This document shows, piece after piece, positions 1-11,511 of a DNA stretch of 64,000 nucleotides. Below the pieces are notes generated by a model. That model was not told where the DNA came from and searched no databases. It was given only the letters and a program-made list of their open reading frames with translations. Position numbers and translations under genes: made by a program. Every line of letters begins with the position of its first letter. Position 1 is the stretch's first letter. The DNA is from Anodontia alba (Eukaryota; Mollusca; Bivalvia; Lucinida; Lucinidae). The stretch spans positions 35,135,687 to 35,199,686 of the forward strand of contig OZ024823.1 in assembly GCA_964016985.1 (NCBI GenBank), given 5' to 3'.

Positions 1-279
1 ATTACGAAAACACGCCTATGCAAATATGTAGAAAATTTCACCCCCAAAAACTGAAAATTGTAAGATAAAAACCTCTGATATTTTTCATATTTCTGCTCAA
101 AACATAGATTGTAGGTACTCATTAGAACCGCCTCGGCGAGGCGGTTCTAACGAGTACCCACAATCTATGTTTTTGAGCAGAAATAAGAAAAATAATGTAT
201 ACCCCATGTAAACCCCAGTTCTACTATATAAAAGTGGGGTTTAAGGGGTTCAAAATTATATAGGCATGTTTTCGTGATG
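1..279 (-). mobile_element. MITE-1 copy, left end cut by window edge
   Basis: First of 14 copies of a roughly 260-300 bp non-autonomous element. The family ends are CATTACGAAAACACGCCTAT and its near complement. The centre is a perfect palindrome built on GTACTCGTTAGAACCGCC and its complement. One arm reads TTTTGACCCC...GTAAAACTGGGG and the other GAAAATTTTACC, so orientation can be told. Here 'plus' means the GACCCC arm comes first. No open reading frame or transposase is present. Confidence 0.85.
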
Positions 280-434
280 CACAGATATGCAGCGAATGTT
301 CTAACACGTGTGTTCAGGTGAGGAATTTGATCAGTCCGGATGGTTCTGATGTTCGAATGGGTCCGAATGTACTCAGCTTGGATGAATCCCAGCTAAGAAC
401 GGGTTAAAAGGATGCGCTACAGCCGACATTGTCG

Positions 435-436
<2 letters not shown>

Positions 437-476
<40 letters not shown>
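437..476. repeat. (TTA)n microsatellite
   Basis: About 13 uninterrupted trinucleotide units. Confidence 0.95.
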
Positions 477-478
<2 letters not shown>

Positions 479-752
479 CTTTATATATTATATTTTATAC
501 CTGATGCAATATCTAGAAATTGTTATGGAATAACTGAAATGTAATACAATTAACAGTGAAACATAATGATGCAATGTTATACAATGTTTTAGCTCAGTCA
601 GTATCATGCTAATCATCCTCTCATTTTCATACTTGTATCTATTGCATTGTATTTGTTGTTTTATTAATTTGTATTGTATGTATTTTAGAGGGCCTCATGG
701 AAGATTGGCACTGCCAAATGAGTCACCTCTTTAAATAAAGCCAACTTATTTA

Positions 753-777
753 TTTACTTACTTACTTACTTACTTAC

Positions 778-814
<37 letters not shown>
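753..814. repeat. Compound (TTAC)n-(ATT)n microsatellite
   Basis: A run of tetranucleotide TTAC units passes directly into an ATT run. It follows AATAAAGCC and may mark the tail of an old retroposed sequence. Confidence 0.9.
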
Positions 815-815
<1 letters not shown>

Positions 816-934
816 GGAAAAAAGAATAGACATTTCACGTGAAATGTTTAGCCTTATTTTCTCGGAAAAAATGTCGTCTGCTGCTGCTGTGAATGACATC
901 TTATGTTGCTGTATCTGAACACCGCTGGTTGATT

Positions 935-998
935 CGCAAACAGAATAAGCCATGACCAGAAGCCTCAGAACCGTCTGATCTGGGTCAACACTGTTTGT
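935..998. repeat. Hairpin of the GCAAACAG...CTGTTTGC family
   Basis: Imperfect inverted repeat. The outer stem is GCAAACAG against CTGTTTG; the inner part carries the family word GTCTGATC. Family members at 21134, 28685, 31122, 37384 and 52917 are better preserved. Confidence 0.6.
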
Positions 999-1416
999 TC
1001 AGGCCTCTCTGTCTAGTTTCCTTTTCGCATGGTTCAAAACCAATAAAAATATTCTTTATTTTGATGACAATACGGAGGTGGGAAATCTTGGCTTAAAACC
1101 GTCAACGGCTGTCAGATGGTTATAATTACAAATAAGATAAGATCAGACAACATCGCTATATCACTAAATTACCTATGGTGACCACATAAGAACAGTGGCT
1201 ACTGGTGGTCACTTTGAGGTTGCAACACGGTAAGTGATATCTCAATTATCCATGACAAGTTTACTAGCATCCAGTGACTCATTTTATGTACATTTAATAC
1301 AGCCTCAGAATACATATATTTGGGGCGACGACCATTTTTAATAACAGTATTTACCGTTTATCATGCTGGGTAAAAATTGCAGTATACAGCAATCCTCAGC
1401 AGCAGTCATGAAATTG

Positions 1417-1516
1417 TTTTCTTATTTTCCTCGAAAATTGGATCTGGTATTTCATGCAAATTGTCTCCTGAAGAGACATTTTTCATGAAATGCCAGACTA
1501 TTTTCTGGGGAAAACA
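1417..1516. repeat. Palindromic MITE of the GTCTCCTGA.GAGAC family
   Basis: The arms pair around GTCTCCTGAAGAGAC. The outer part is TTCTTATTTTCC against TTTTCTGGGGAA. Other members lie near 7009, 8155, 27705 and 28027. Confidence 0.7.
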
Positions 1517-2003
1517 GCAATAAATAAATAAATAAATAAAAATAAAATAAAATAACATCCATTTGCCGTCGAATTTGCCCTTAGAGTGATAATGGTTAAG
1601 GTAAATGGATATACATTTGTACTAAGTGCATTTACGCAATTTTTGATAAGGGAGATAACTTTTGTGACTTCCAGTTTGCTTTTCTGTACACAAATTCCCT
1701 TCTGAAAAGAAAACCATTTGCTCCCGAGAAGATCAAATTCTTTCATTTTAGAGTGGACCCCTTTTCAGAAGAGGAGCTAAAAAACTTTGACAAAGTTTAC
1801 TCTCCTGAAAGTGTATCAGATCCCCTTTAGAGCATATGCGAATAACAAATTCAACAACACGCATGTACGCACTGTCTTCAACGTCTAAGGAAGCATGAGA
1901 AAATAAAGTGGTGAGGACTGAAAGAAGCCAAAAAGGCGCTTTATTTCATAAAAAGACCCCCTGATAAGCAATGGGACTGTTTGAATTTATGTCAGTTTTA
2001 AAC

Positions 2004-2262
2004 CATCACGAAAACATACCTACATAATTTTGACCCCCTAAAAACCTACTTTTATATAGTAAAACTGGGATTTATAGGGGTATAAATTATTTTTCTTATA
2101 TCTGCTCAAAAAAAATGTGGGTACTCGTTAGAACCGCCTCGGCGAGGCGGTTCTAACGAATACCCACAATCTATGTGAAAAAATATCAGTTTTTTTTATC
2201 TGCAAACTTTTAGTTTTTTGTGGTGAAATTTTCAATATATTTGCTTAGGCGTGTTCGTAATG
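2004..2262 (+). mobile_element. MITE-1 copy with apparent 4-bp TSD
   Basis: Full-length, starting CATCACG and ending CGTAATG. The bases AAAC lie directly outside both ends, so a 4-bp duplication is possible. Short interior deletions are visible. Confidence 0.85.
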
Positions 2263-2589
2263 AAACATGTTTAATTTCAGACTGCGTTTGAAATTTTCAC
2301 TGATATTTTAGTGTGCTTTGTTTGAAAAATCCGACCGAGTTAACTTCTTATTTATTTATTTATTTATTTATCTGTTTATTTATCTTTATCAAAATGAAGG
2401 TACATATGTTCAAGGGCAAAAAAGGGCCAAATCATGCTGAGAGCTCCCCCATTTCTTGTCATGTATTTTGTCAGTCTAAGGTTGACCTTTCATTTGAGAC
2501 CAAATTTGGAAAGTAAAGAATATTATGAGGATCAGAATTGGACGAAATGCTGTAATGGAGCCTGTGGAAAAGTATAGAGCTCTAGGTCC

Positions 2590-2862
2590 CATTATGAAAA
2601 CACGCCAATTCAAATATACTGAAAATTTTACCACCAAAAAATTTTTAGATAAAAAATTCTGATGTTTTTCATATTTCTGCTCAAAACATATATTGTGGGT
2701 GCTCGTTAGAACCGCCTCGGCGAGGTGGTTCTAATGAGAACCTAAAATTTATGTTTTTTAGCAGAAATAAGAAAAATGATGTATACCCCGGTAACCCCAG
2801 TTTTACTATATAAAAGTGGGGTTTAAGGGGGGTCAAAACTATATATGCGTGTTTTCGTGATG
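2590..2862 (-). mobile_element. MITE-1 copy
   Basis: Opposite orientation to the copy 330 bp upstream. The right arm of the central palindrome is diverged (AATGAGAACC). No flanking duplication is seen. Confidence 0.85.
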
Positions 2863-3502
2863 AAAAACGAATTTCGTTTTTGCTGACCTCTATCTAATAA
2901 CAGTTATAGTAGTTACAAAATATCTTACAGATGAAATCCAGGCCCGGACAAATCGTTTTTATATCAACAAATAAGTAGAAATATCTTTTGATGATTCATA
3001 GGAAGAAAAATCCCGAGCATTGTAGTTTTAATAAGACAACTAATTTCACCTCACCGAAATTTACCTTCGGGTGGTTTAAGAGAAAATGCCATTTTAACCA
3101 ATAAAGAAAGAGTGTTTAATTTCAATATTAACGATATCGAAGTTAGAAATGACCTTTTGTGATGCCCGACGCATGGGATTCTATAAAAACGCTTATTTAA
3201 GTATTATTTTTCAACTGTAATATGACATTTGTGTGTAGCACTTAAATTTGAAATGTTATTTAGATTAATAATTTGTAGTTCATTGTTAAAGGGAGACGTC
3301 TCCCGGTAATTACTTCTGATTCGAAATTTTGACACTGATATTCCAAAAAATGCGTTTGTTAGCAAAAGAAAATATTTTGTTTACTCAGGAAATTTCGCCG
3401 ATGACTTCAACCGCAAGGCCGACTTATCGCCGTAACGGACTAAAATTCCCAGACCAACCCCACCGCCATACCGTATAGTTTTATTCACCATTTTTAGGGA
3501 CA
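2863..3502. other. Unassigned intergenic DNA
   Basis: AT-rich, with no open frame, RNA gene or repeat that I can support. Confidence 0.5.
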
Positions 3503-3610
3503 CCCAAGCGGACACGTGACGTTTATACAACGTCGCATCAACGTCGATGCAACGTCATGACGTTGCATCGACGTTGATGCGACGTTGTCTCAACGTTGCG
3601 TGCCGCTGGG
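3503..3610. mobile_element. ACGTTG-rich palindromic MITE
   Basis: The ends are CCCAAGCGGACACG and its approximate complement GCCGCTGGG. The centre is a near-perfect palindrome of repeated CAACGT/ACGTTG words around CATG. The same family is seen at 24141, 28953 and 53245. Confidence 0.75.
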
Positions 3611-3802
3611 ATGCATTTCAGATTCTTGTACAAAAATATATGCAGTTCTCGCTACCTAATGTACCACTAATAAACTAAAGAAATAGATAAGATTTTGAAC
3701 TTACTTTATTTCTTCACACCTTCCTGGCAAAAGTCAGACTATCTCCAAACTATTTTTAAGTTTTTGGCGTTTATTCTTCTTCTTATTATTATTATTATTA
3801 TT

Positions 3803-3835
<33 letters not shown>

Positions 3836-4376
3836 ACTTCCGTATAACGTACCATAAGCTTAATGCTGATGCCATCATATGTCACTGTACATGGACAGTG
3901 ACGTTATAAAACTACCTGGATTTTGATTGTGCTGAGATTTAACAGCACGTCAACCCTTGTGGGTCATTTTGTGTCATCTCCCAGAGAAAGGGAGAAAAGA
4001 GATAGAAGAGATAGTAGATCAGATGAAAGAGAGAAACAGGGAAGAAAGAGGAACAGGAATGAAAGGGAAGAAACAGAAGAAATAAAAACATACCCCCTCT
4101 ACCTTTACCTACTACAAGAATAGCAGGCCTTGCCCAACAGCTGGACACCGGTGACACAAGATACATGACACCTTCGTACCACCCGACCACCACCTAAAAT
4201 AATTTGAAATAAGTTGATTAATGGAACAAGACAGAAATAAATATAGAAATCAATTATTTTTGGATGAAGATACAGCAATTGGTTTGTGTAAATTTCGAAT
4301 CTGGATTAGGCTATAGACTCTAAAATCTTACACATTTAAACACTAACACTTCCGTAGTAACCCGAACCCTACTGTC
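3611..4376. other. Intergenic DNA with purine-rich tract
   Basis: A strongly purine-biased stretch at about 3978-4090 (GGGAGAAAAGAGATAGAAGA type) creates open frames on both strands. They have low-complexity composition and no domain, so I do not call a gene. Confidence 0.5.
3781..3837. repeat. (ATT)n-(GTT)n microsatellite
   Basis: ATT units switch to GTT units within one continuous tract. Confidence 0.95.
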
Positions 4377-4458
4377 CTTTCGACATCACTCGGAAAGACT
4401 TTTTTTTTTGCTGGCGTATTATTTCAAATGATAAATATTTTGTTCTGATTGACCATAC

Positions 4459-4546
<88 letters not shown>

Positions 4547-5002
4547 GTTCTCAAATATTTACCATAAAATTTAAAATGCGGCCAAAAATTGGTCTGGCCT
4601 ATGCAATTTCTTAAGTAAAGAGAATTTTTACTTTTCTTTCCTGAATTTGAATTATTGATGTTTCACAACAGTATTTAAAACATAAAAAAAAAAATCAGAA
4701 AAAAAAAATGAACAAGCGGAACTTGTTGAAAATCTGCCTCAAAGTTAACTACCCTACAGATTTCTGTATAATTTGCATTCATTTTTACTATGGGAAAAAG
4801 TGAAAATATTTGATTTTTTTTTTATTTTATTTTTTCGAAAACAATGACTAGAATAATTTTTCTTTTTTTTTTTTTTTTTTATTTTTTTTGCATAGGTAGT
4901 TACGACAAATGGTTTTGCATTTAATCATGAAAAAAAGTTTGCAAATACTTCCTCTGTGTAAAGCGCAAAGCTAAAAAACGACTTTCTGAAAGATGTCGAA
5001 AG
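4377..5002. mobile_element. CTTTCGACATC-ended non-autonomous element, copy 1
   Basis: Starts CTTTCGACATCACTCGGAAAG and ends CTGAAAGATGTCGAAAG, which are inverted repeats. Shared interior words such as GTAGTTACGACAAATGG and GAACTTGTTGAAAATCTGCC recur in the copies at 24625 and 57274. No coding frame is present. A long TG tract has expanded inside it. Confidence 0.75.
4461..4542. repeat. (TG)n microsatellite
   Basis: About 41 dinucleotide units. The open frame on the complementary strand reads only His-Thr and is a tract artefact. Confidence 0.97.
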
Positions 5003-6091
5003 CAAAGTAGGTCTGAGCAAGCAATGTAGACTCAGATCAGACGCCGCGTTCTGCGAAAAATAAAAATATAATGCAATTTTTGAGCAGGCAGTGGTAAAGG
5101 TTAATCTGATATGGTGAAAGGGAGGTAACTACGTTTTATAGTCCCTCACGCAGTTACGCGCGATAGCTTTGCGTCACTGTCATTCGATCATTCGGGGTGT
5201 ATTCGGTGATATATGTATTAATGAAAAATGATCAGCTACGTTGGGAAACTCGATCCCCTGTAGATATAGAAACTGGCATTCATTTCTCCTCCAGGATAGG
5301 AAATGTACCCGATATTCCTTGCATTAAAACTAATGAATGAAAATAATAATGCGACCGCAACGTATAGAAAAGTACCTAATCGCACTTCAGTATGTGAACG
5401 GCGTGGTCCCTGAACGGACTGCGCTCGCGCAGTCCGTTCATGGACTACGCCGTTCATTATATAGATCAAATAAAGCTGTTAGGCGGTTTGCTCGAAGTTC
5501 GAACAACCCGATTAGACAGCAGATGCACAGGGTGATCAAGGTCAGGTTGTTTCGCATTTTCGTCAGGTGCATTCTCGGTTGTTGGCATTTAAACATGATA
5601 AAATAAGATTTCAATTGACATGAGCAAATGTTGGGAAAAAGATATTAAAATGATGAAAATTAACTGAATCTCTTGGAGAACCATTAGAAATAACCCACGC
5701 GCGCGCAAACACACGCATGCCTACGCGCGCGCAAACCACACACAAACTCAGAAGAGAGAGAGAGAGAGGGGGGAGGGAGAGAGCTTTGCACAGGCTAGTG
5801 TGGGTTTCCATTAGCCACTTTTAAGCGATTACGCATTTACGCAAAGTGATAGAATTATGATTTCTTTTCCTCGTTTGGAAATCCCTTGTGCATCCTTCCA
5901 GTTCATTTTCCCCTGCATTGAGCTGCAGCATGAGAAAAAGGGTCCTTATGACATAGGCGGTCAGCAAATGCTCAGCTATGCCTACACTTCTTTTCAGTTT
6001 GATCATGATATCCACTGCCCGTTTATAGCAAAATATCATAATCATTTTAAGTGTTTTGGGTCATTTGTAAAAGATCATTGAAAAGAGATTA
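5003..6091. other. Intergenic DNA, no gene seen
   Basis: Contains one strong hairpin (5396), a GCGCGC-rich patch near 5697-5730 and a GAGAGA tract near 5754-5782. Open frames on both strands around 5860-6080 have no recognisable domain. Confidence 0.5.
5396..5455. repeat. Near-perfect hairpin
   Basis: Stem GAACGGCGTGGTCC...TGAACGGACTGCG, loop CTCG, then the complement. It recalls the GCGAAGGCCC hairpins (26891, 34991, 36961) in size and GC-rich loop but differs in sequence. Confidence 0.7.
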
Positions 6092-6450
6092 CAGTCGAAC
6101 TTCAATGGCTCGAACATCTTTTGGGACCATGGAAATTCGTTCGAGACATGGGTAGTTCGAGCCACAGAGGGTTAATCATGGCACTAGTTCATGAAGCAAA
6201 TAGCGATAATTTAGGGAAATCTTTTCGATTTTCTACACAATGTTTGTATGTTGAGTGTACTCATTAGAATCGCCTCGATGAGGCGATTCTAATGAGTACA
6301 TACAACATACAATTCCATGATAAAATCAGAAAAAAATCCCTAAATATTTTTTTCTTGAGCTATTTGAAGGATTTTGTAGGGACTGAAAAAAGAGTTCAAA
6401 TCATCCACGGTAAACGAGCCATCCGGGTTCGAGCCATTGAGGTTATACTG
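6092..6450. mobile_element. pogo/mariner-like MITE (CAGTCGAACTTCAATGGCTC ends)
   Basis: The element is bounded by TA on both sides and begins CAGTCGAACTTCAATGGCTC. Its complement closes it at ATTGAGGTTATACTG. The TA duplication and CAGT start are typical of pogo/Tc1-mariner elements. The centre is a GTACTCATTAGAATCGCC hairpin that resembles the MITE-1 core. Confidence 0.8.
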
Positions 6451-6546
6451 TATATAACAGTTCCAGTGGGTCGATAGAAAATAATGAACGTATACACAAA
6501 ACTCAACACAATTGAAGTGTCAGGTTTCATCGGCTGGACTAGCTAG

Positions 6547-6826
6547 CATTACGAAAACAAGCCTATTCAAATATGCTGAACATTTTACAACCAAAAAATG
6601 CAAATTTTCAGATAAAAAAAATTCAGATATTTTTCATATTTCTGATCAAAACATAGATTGTGGGTACTCGTTAGAACCGCCCCACCGAGGCGGTTCTAAC
6701 GAGTACCCACAATCTATGTTTTGAGCAGAAATAAGAAAATTCATGTATACCCCTGTAAACCCTAGTTTTACTATATAAAAGTGGGGTTTAAGGGGGTCAA
6801 AATTATATAGGCGTGTTCTCGTGATG
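6547..6826 (-). mobile_element. MITE-1 copy
   Basis: Full-length with an almost perfect central palindrome whose apex is CCCACCGAGG. The flanks (CTAG and TTTC) show no duplication. Confidence 0.87.
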
Positions 6827-7106
6827 TTTCGGCCAACTAGGCCTGATCAGTGACTCTCATATTTTTTTTTTCTTCAAATATCTCTGAATGGGCTCTATCA
6901 TCACAAAGGACACGAAAATGTAAACCTTTAAAGGGAAAAACTATTCTGCTTTTTACTTTTTAAACGCAAAATTTAAATGTTGGCAAATTATATTAGAATA
7001 CATTTGTTGTTTTCCCAGAAAATAAGACCTGACATTTCATGCGAATCGTCTCATTCGCGTAAAACGTCGTCCTGTTGGCTGGGAAAAATAATAAAAAATG
7101 CAAAAT

Positions 7107-7277
7107 TATTTGCCTCGATGTGGCGATTCTAATGAGTACACACAACATACAATTTCATGATAAAACAAAAAAATTCCGTAAACACTTGTTCTCTTGAGCT
7201 ATCGGAAGAATTTCGAAGAGACTCAAAAACGGGTTTGGATTAGCCATGGTAAACGAGCCATCGGTGTTCATCGACTG
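7107..7277. mobile_element. Right half of a CAGTCGAACTTC-type MITE
   Basis: Begins inside the central hairpin (GCCTCGATGTGGCGATTC) and ends GTGTTCATCGACTG followed by TA. The left half is missing. Confidence 0.6.
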
Positions 7278-7686
7278 TATACATTGAAGTTTCGACATTC
7301 AGTCTTCCACGAATTCAATAAAATGTTATGACTACATATAGGTCTCTGTCAAACGCGAAAATACACTAAATTTACTATTAACAATCGTCTGTCAATAGCG
7401 AAAATATTTTACGATATAAGTTCTCTTTTCCAGAATAAAACATTCGTAACATTTTGCTGTGTGTCAAGTTGAATGGGAGTCCTGGATACACCTAACAGAT
7501 TTTTTCTGCCATTTTTTTTACAAGATGGACACTTTTTTGTTTCGCCCAGTTTGTTTTCATGTACACCACTCACAAGGAAAGCAAATTCTTTCTCCCTTTT
7601 TTTTTTTTAATACATGTATACTCTCTTCAGAAGAGAGCAAAAAATTGACAGATTGCCAAATATATATTACCTGGCATCCTGATTTG

Positions 7687-7690
7687 TGTG

Positions 7691-7738
<48 letters not shown>

Positions 7739-7742
7739 TGTG
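7687..7742. repeat. (TG)n-(TGCG)n microsatellite
   Basis: TG units pass into TGCG tetramers. This explains the Cys-Val-Arg-Ala repeats in the local open frame. Confidence 0.93.
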
Positions 7743-8154
7743 TAAGCGCGCATTTTCAAATAGTTCTCTAACTTCTCAAAAAAAAAATAAATAAATAAAA
7801 AACAACATAAAAACCACGCATAGGACAGAAGATTTTAACATTCTTGCATCAAAAGTCAAAAGCAGGTTGGTGCCAATTGTGTACATGTGCATCCAAAAAT
7901 AGCCGACCAGATGGTGATGTATTGGATTGGCTTCAAGAAAGAAATAATAAGGGGTTCTTTTTGTCGGATAATAACATCACTAATTCAATAAGACGATGTC
8001 AAATAATAGCAGTGTGATTTTGATAATCACTTCACGAGGGTAAGGACTGAATAGAACTGAAGCTTCACGTGAAGCGCATGCGCGTCGATAAATGGAGTAG
8101 GGTTTAGCCTTTGCAAGTCTATGTGCAAATTCAGCAGACGACTAATTGATAATA

Positions 8155-8254
8155 CTTTTCTTATTTTCCCAGAAAATAGGCTTAGGTGTTTCATGTAAAT
8201 TGTCTCCTGAGGAGACAATTTGCATGAAATGACAAAGCCTATTTTCTGGAAAGA
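8155..8254. repeat. Palindromic MITE of the GTCTCCTGAGGAGAC family
   Basis: Arms TCTTATTTTCCCAGAAAATA and TATTTTCTGGAAAGAATA flank GTCTCCTGAGGAGAC. Confidence 0.75.
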
Positions 8255-8599
8255 ATATTTTCAAATTGTGGTCTGTTGGTATTTTTACCCAGCATTCTAA
8301 GCGTTAAGGAAATAATCGTCTTTTTCCTTAATCTTATCAAGTGAATTAATGCTTTAAACACAATTTTTATTTTCTCACTTGTAAAGAACAAAAAAGAAAA
8401 TGCACTGCGCAAGAAATTTGAAAACATTCCCTTAAAGGAACAATACCTTACATTTGTACATGATGCGAGTATTATATTGAGGAAATTGATTGATATACGA
8501 TTATAAATGTTTCATATACTTTATTTAGATTTATTTGTTTAGTTTATAAAATATCTGCGTATTCATAATAGTGTATTTGCCATATGTGTCTTGTTTGAT

Positions 8600-8815
8600 T
8601 TAACCATTTAAGCCTAGAGTCCCATAAAAGGGACATTGACAAACAGACAATGCCGCAGAACTCGGCGTCTGATCAGGGTTAACACTGTTTTGCATTAAGT
8701 TCAAACATTTCTACAAAACTTGAAATAATAAAAACTAATCAGACACACCTTATATAGGAAATGGACCTGCCCAAAGAGTTTAGGTAGAAGAGTCCATTCG
8801 GCATAAATGGGTTAA
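8600..8815. mobile_element. TTAACCCATT-ended MITE, copy 1
   Basis: The ends are TTAACCATTTAAGCC and GGCATAAATGGGTTAA, which are inverted. The interior contains a decayed GTCTGATCAGGGTTAACACTG half-hairpin. A better copy is at 21095. Confidence 0.7.
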
Positions 8816-8957
8816 GGGGAATTGAAACCCATTCATGGGAAACAACTCTGTCAGAAATATTTGCCTTCCTTCTGAAAAGTCTACTCTAAAAGGAAAGAAA
8901 TTCTTCTCCTTGTAAGCAAATTCCTTTTTTTTTTTTTTTTTTGTTGTTGTTTTTTTT

Positions 8958-10985
8958 TAAGCTCGGCTCAAGGTGAGCTTTTGAGACTGGTCTTCGTTCG
9001 TCGTCCGTCGTGCGGCGTCCGTCGTGCGTCGTCCGTCTGTCAACAATTTACTTTAAAGACATCTCCTCCTAAACCGGTGAATGGGTTTTGAAATAATTTT
9101 ACAGGAATGTTTCTTGGGTGACCCTCTACCAAAATTGCCTAAATGGTTCCGCTCCGCTAAACAAAATGGCCGCCAGAAAAACAAAAACGACATCTCCTCC
9201 TAGGCCATTGAATGGATTTTGAAATAATTTCACAGGAATGTTCATTAGATAACCCTCTACCAAAATTGCCTAAATGGTTCCGCTCCGCTAAACAAGATGG
9301 CCGTCAGAGTTAAAAATAGAAAAACCTTTAAACGACATCTCCTCCCAGGCCAATGGCCCGATTTCAAAATAATTTTATAGAAATGTTCTTCTCATGCCCC
9401 TTTACCAAAATTGCTAAAATGGTTCCGCTCTGCTAAACAAAATGGCTACCAGAGCTAAAAATAGAAAAAAAACAACAACTTTAAACGAAATTTCCTCCCA
9501 GGCCAATGGCCAATTTCAAAATAATTTCATAGAAATGTTCCTCTCATGCCCCTTTACCAAAATTGCTAAAACGGTTCCGCCCCGCTAAATAAAATGGCCG
9601 CCAGAGCTAAACATAATAAACCCTTTTAAACAACATCTTCTTCTTGGCCAAGAGCCCGATTTCAAAATAATTTTACTGAAATGTTCCTCTCATGCCCCTT
9701 CACCAAAATTGCTAAAATGGTCGGCAGAGCTAAAAATAGAAAAAGGGCGTAGACTATCATGCGTATGTCAACAATTTACTTAAGAGACATCTTTTCTCCT
9801 AAACCGGTCAATGGATTTTGAAATAATTTTACAGGAATATTCCTTGAGTGACTCTCTACCAAAATTTCTAAAATGGTTTCACTCCGCTAAACAAAATGGC
9901 CACCCTGAGCTAAAAATAGAAAAACCTTTAAACGACATCTCCCATGCCAGTGGCCCGATTTCAAAATAATTTCACAGAAATGTTCTAATGCCCCTTTACC
10001 AAAATTGCTAAAATGGTTCCACTCTGCTAAACATGATGGCCGTCAGAGCTAAAAATAGAAAAACTTTTAAACGACATCTTGTCTTAGGCCTATGACCGGA
10101 TTTCAAAATAATTTCACAGAAATGTTCCTCTTACCAAAATTACTAAAATGGTTCCGTTTGGCTGAACAAAATGGCCACCAGAGCTAAAAAAAAAAAAAGA
10201 AAAAGGGAGTAGATTGTCATGCGTCTATCAACAATCTGCTTAAGAGACATCTCCTCCTAAACGGGTGAATGGATTTTGAAATAATTTTACAGGAATGTTC
10301 CTTGAGTGACCATCTACAAAAACTGCTATAATGGTTCCGCTCTGCTGAACAAAATGGCCGCCAGAGCTAAAAGTAGAAAACCCTTTAAACAACATCTCCT
10401 CTTAGGGCTATGACCGGATTTCAAAATAATTTCAGAGAAATATTCCTCTTATGTCCCTTAATTAAAATTGCTAAAATGGTTCCCTTTGGCTTAACAAAAT
10501 GGCCACCAGAGCTAAAAATAGAAAAAGGGCATAGACTGTCATGCGTCTGTCAACAATTTACGTAAAAGACATCTTCTCCTAAACCGGTTAATGGATTTTG
10601 AAATAATTTTACAGGAATGTTTCTTGAGTAACCTTCTACTAAAATTGCTAAAATGGTACCGTTCCGCTAAACAAAATGGCATCCAGAGCAGAAAAAGAAA
10701 GAAAATCTCCTCCTAAGCCAAGGGTCAGATTTCAAAATAATTTCATAGAAATGTTCCTCTAATACACCTTTTCCAAAATTACTAAAATGGTTCTGCTCTG
10801 CTGAACAAAATGGCCACCAGAGCAAAAAATACAAAAAAAAAAAAAAAAAAAATAACTTTAAAAAACATCTTCTCCCAGGCCTATGGCCGGATTTCAAATA
10901 ATTTCGCAGAAATGTTCCTCTGATTAAGTCATATTCCTCTTGAGTGATGTGATACTCAGGTGAGCGATATATGGCCATCATGGCC
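8958..10985. repeat. Tandem array A, about 150-bp units in higher-order blocks
   Basis: Repeated units carry TACAGGAATGTTCC, ACCAAAATTGCTAAAATGG, TTCCGCT.CGCTAAACAA and AATGGCCGCCAGAG. A leader with GTCAACAATTTAC and CTCCTAAACCGG recurs at about 9035, 9762, 10222 and 10540. The spacing suggests blocks of about five, three and two units. The array opens with GGTGAGCTTTTGAG and closes with CTCAGGTGAGCGATATATGG. No coding is implied. Confidence 0.85.
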
Positions 10986-11089
10986 TTTTGTTTTTTTGTT
11001 TTTTTTTTGTTTTTTTTTTTTTGTTGTTTTTTTATTGTTGTTGTTGTTTTTGTTTTCTAAGTCGCCTCTTAGCAAAGGGGATGGGGAGG

Positions 11090-11511
11090 CATATTGTTTT
11101 TGGGACGGATTCCGTTGGCGTAAATGTCAGCGTCGGAGTCGGGGTCGGCGTAAGACTTCTTGTCCGCTCTGTAACTTGAATACCCTTTGGAATATTTTGA
11201 TGATACTTGTTAGAAATGTAGATCATGACGAGATGACGTGTCGCATACAAGATTGACAACTCTGGCTTTCTTACTTTTGCAGTTGTCACCCTTTGTTTTA
11301 TTTGAAAAAGAGTTCGTGCCCGCTCTGTAACTCAAATACCCTTCGGAATATTTCGATGGTACTTGGCAGAAATGTAGAACAGAATAAGATGACGTGTCGC
11401 ATACAAGGATGACAACTATGCCTTTCTTACTTTTGCCGTTATTTCCCTTTGTTATATTGGACAGTGATAATCTATTGATTTCGTGTCCGCTCTGTAAGTC
11501 AAAGACCCTTT
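11090..11511. repeat. Tandem array B, left part
   Basis: Units of about 160 bp carry GTGTCCGCTCTGTAA, TACCCTT.GGAATATTT, GGTAGAAATGTAGAACAGGA and ACAACTCTGCCTTTCTTAC. The array is split by the LINE insertion that follows and resumes at 14035. Confidence 0.85.
11500..11511. repeat. Left target-site duplication of the LINE
   Basis: CAAAGACCCTTT is repeated exactly at 14035-14046. Both copies match an array B unit, so the LINE sits in one array repeat. Confidence 0.85.

Larger units (their letters stand above)
280..2003. other. AT-rich intergenic stretch, no gene seen
   Basis: It holds simple repeats and two hairpins listed separately, plus a fragment at about 1640-1830 of a recurrent repeat with GGAAAGAATTTGCTCCC and CCCCTTTTCAGAAG motifs. 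Pieces of that repeat recur near 7500, 8830, 26290, 27440, 43450 and 58390. The short open frames here have no coding character. Confidence 0.6.
6827..8599. other. Intergenic DNA with MITE fragments
   Basis: Contains a decayed hairpin at 7009-7090, a half copy of the CAGTCGAACTTC element at 7107-7277, a TG/TGCG tract and a hairpin at 8155. I see no gene. Confidence 0.55.

Noticed and set aside
4369..4554. His-Thr repeat protein
   Set aside because: A pure translation of the TG microsatellite.
10667..10981. 104-codon minus-strand ORF
   Set aside because: Repeated peptides reflect array A units.
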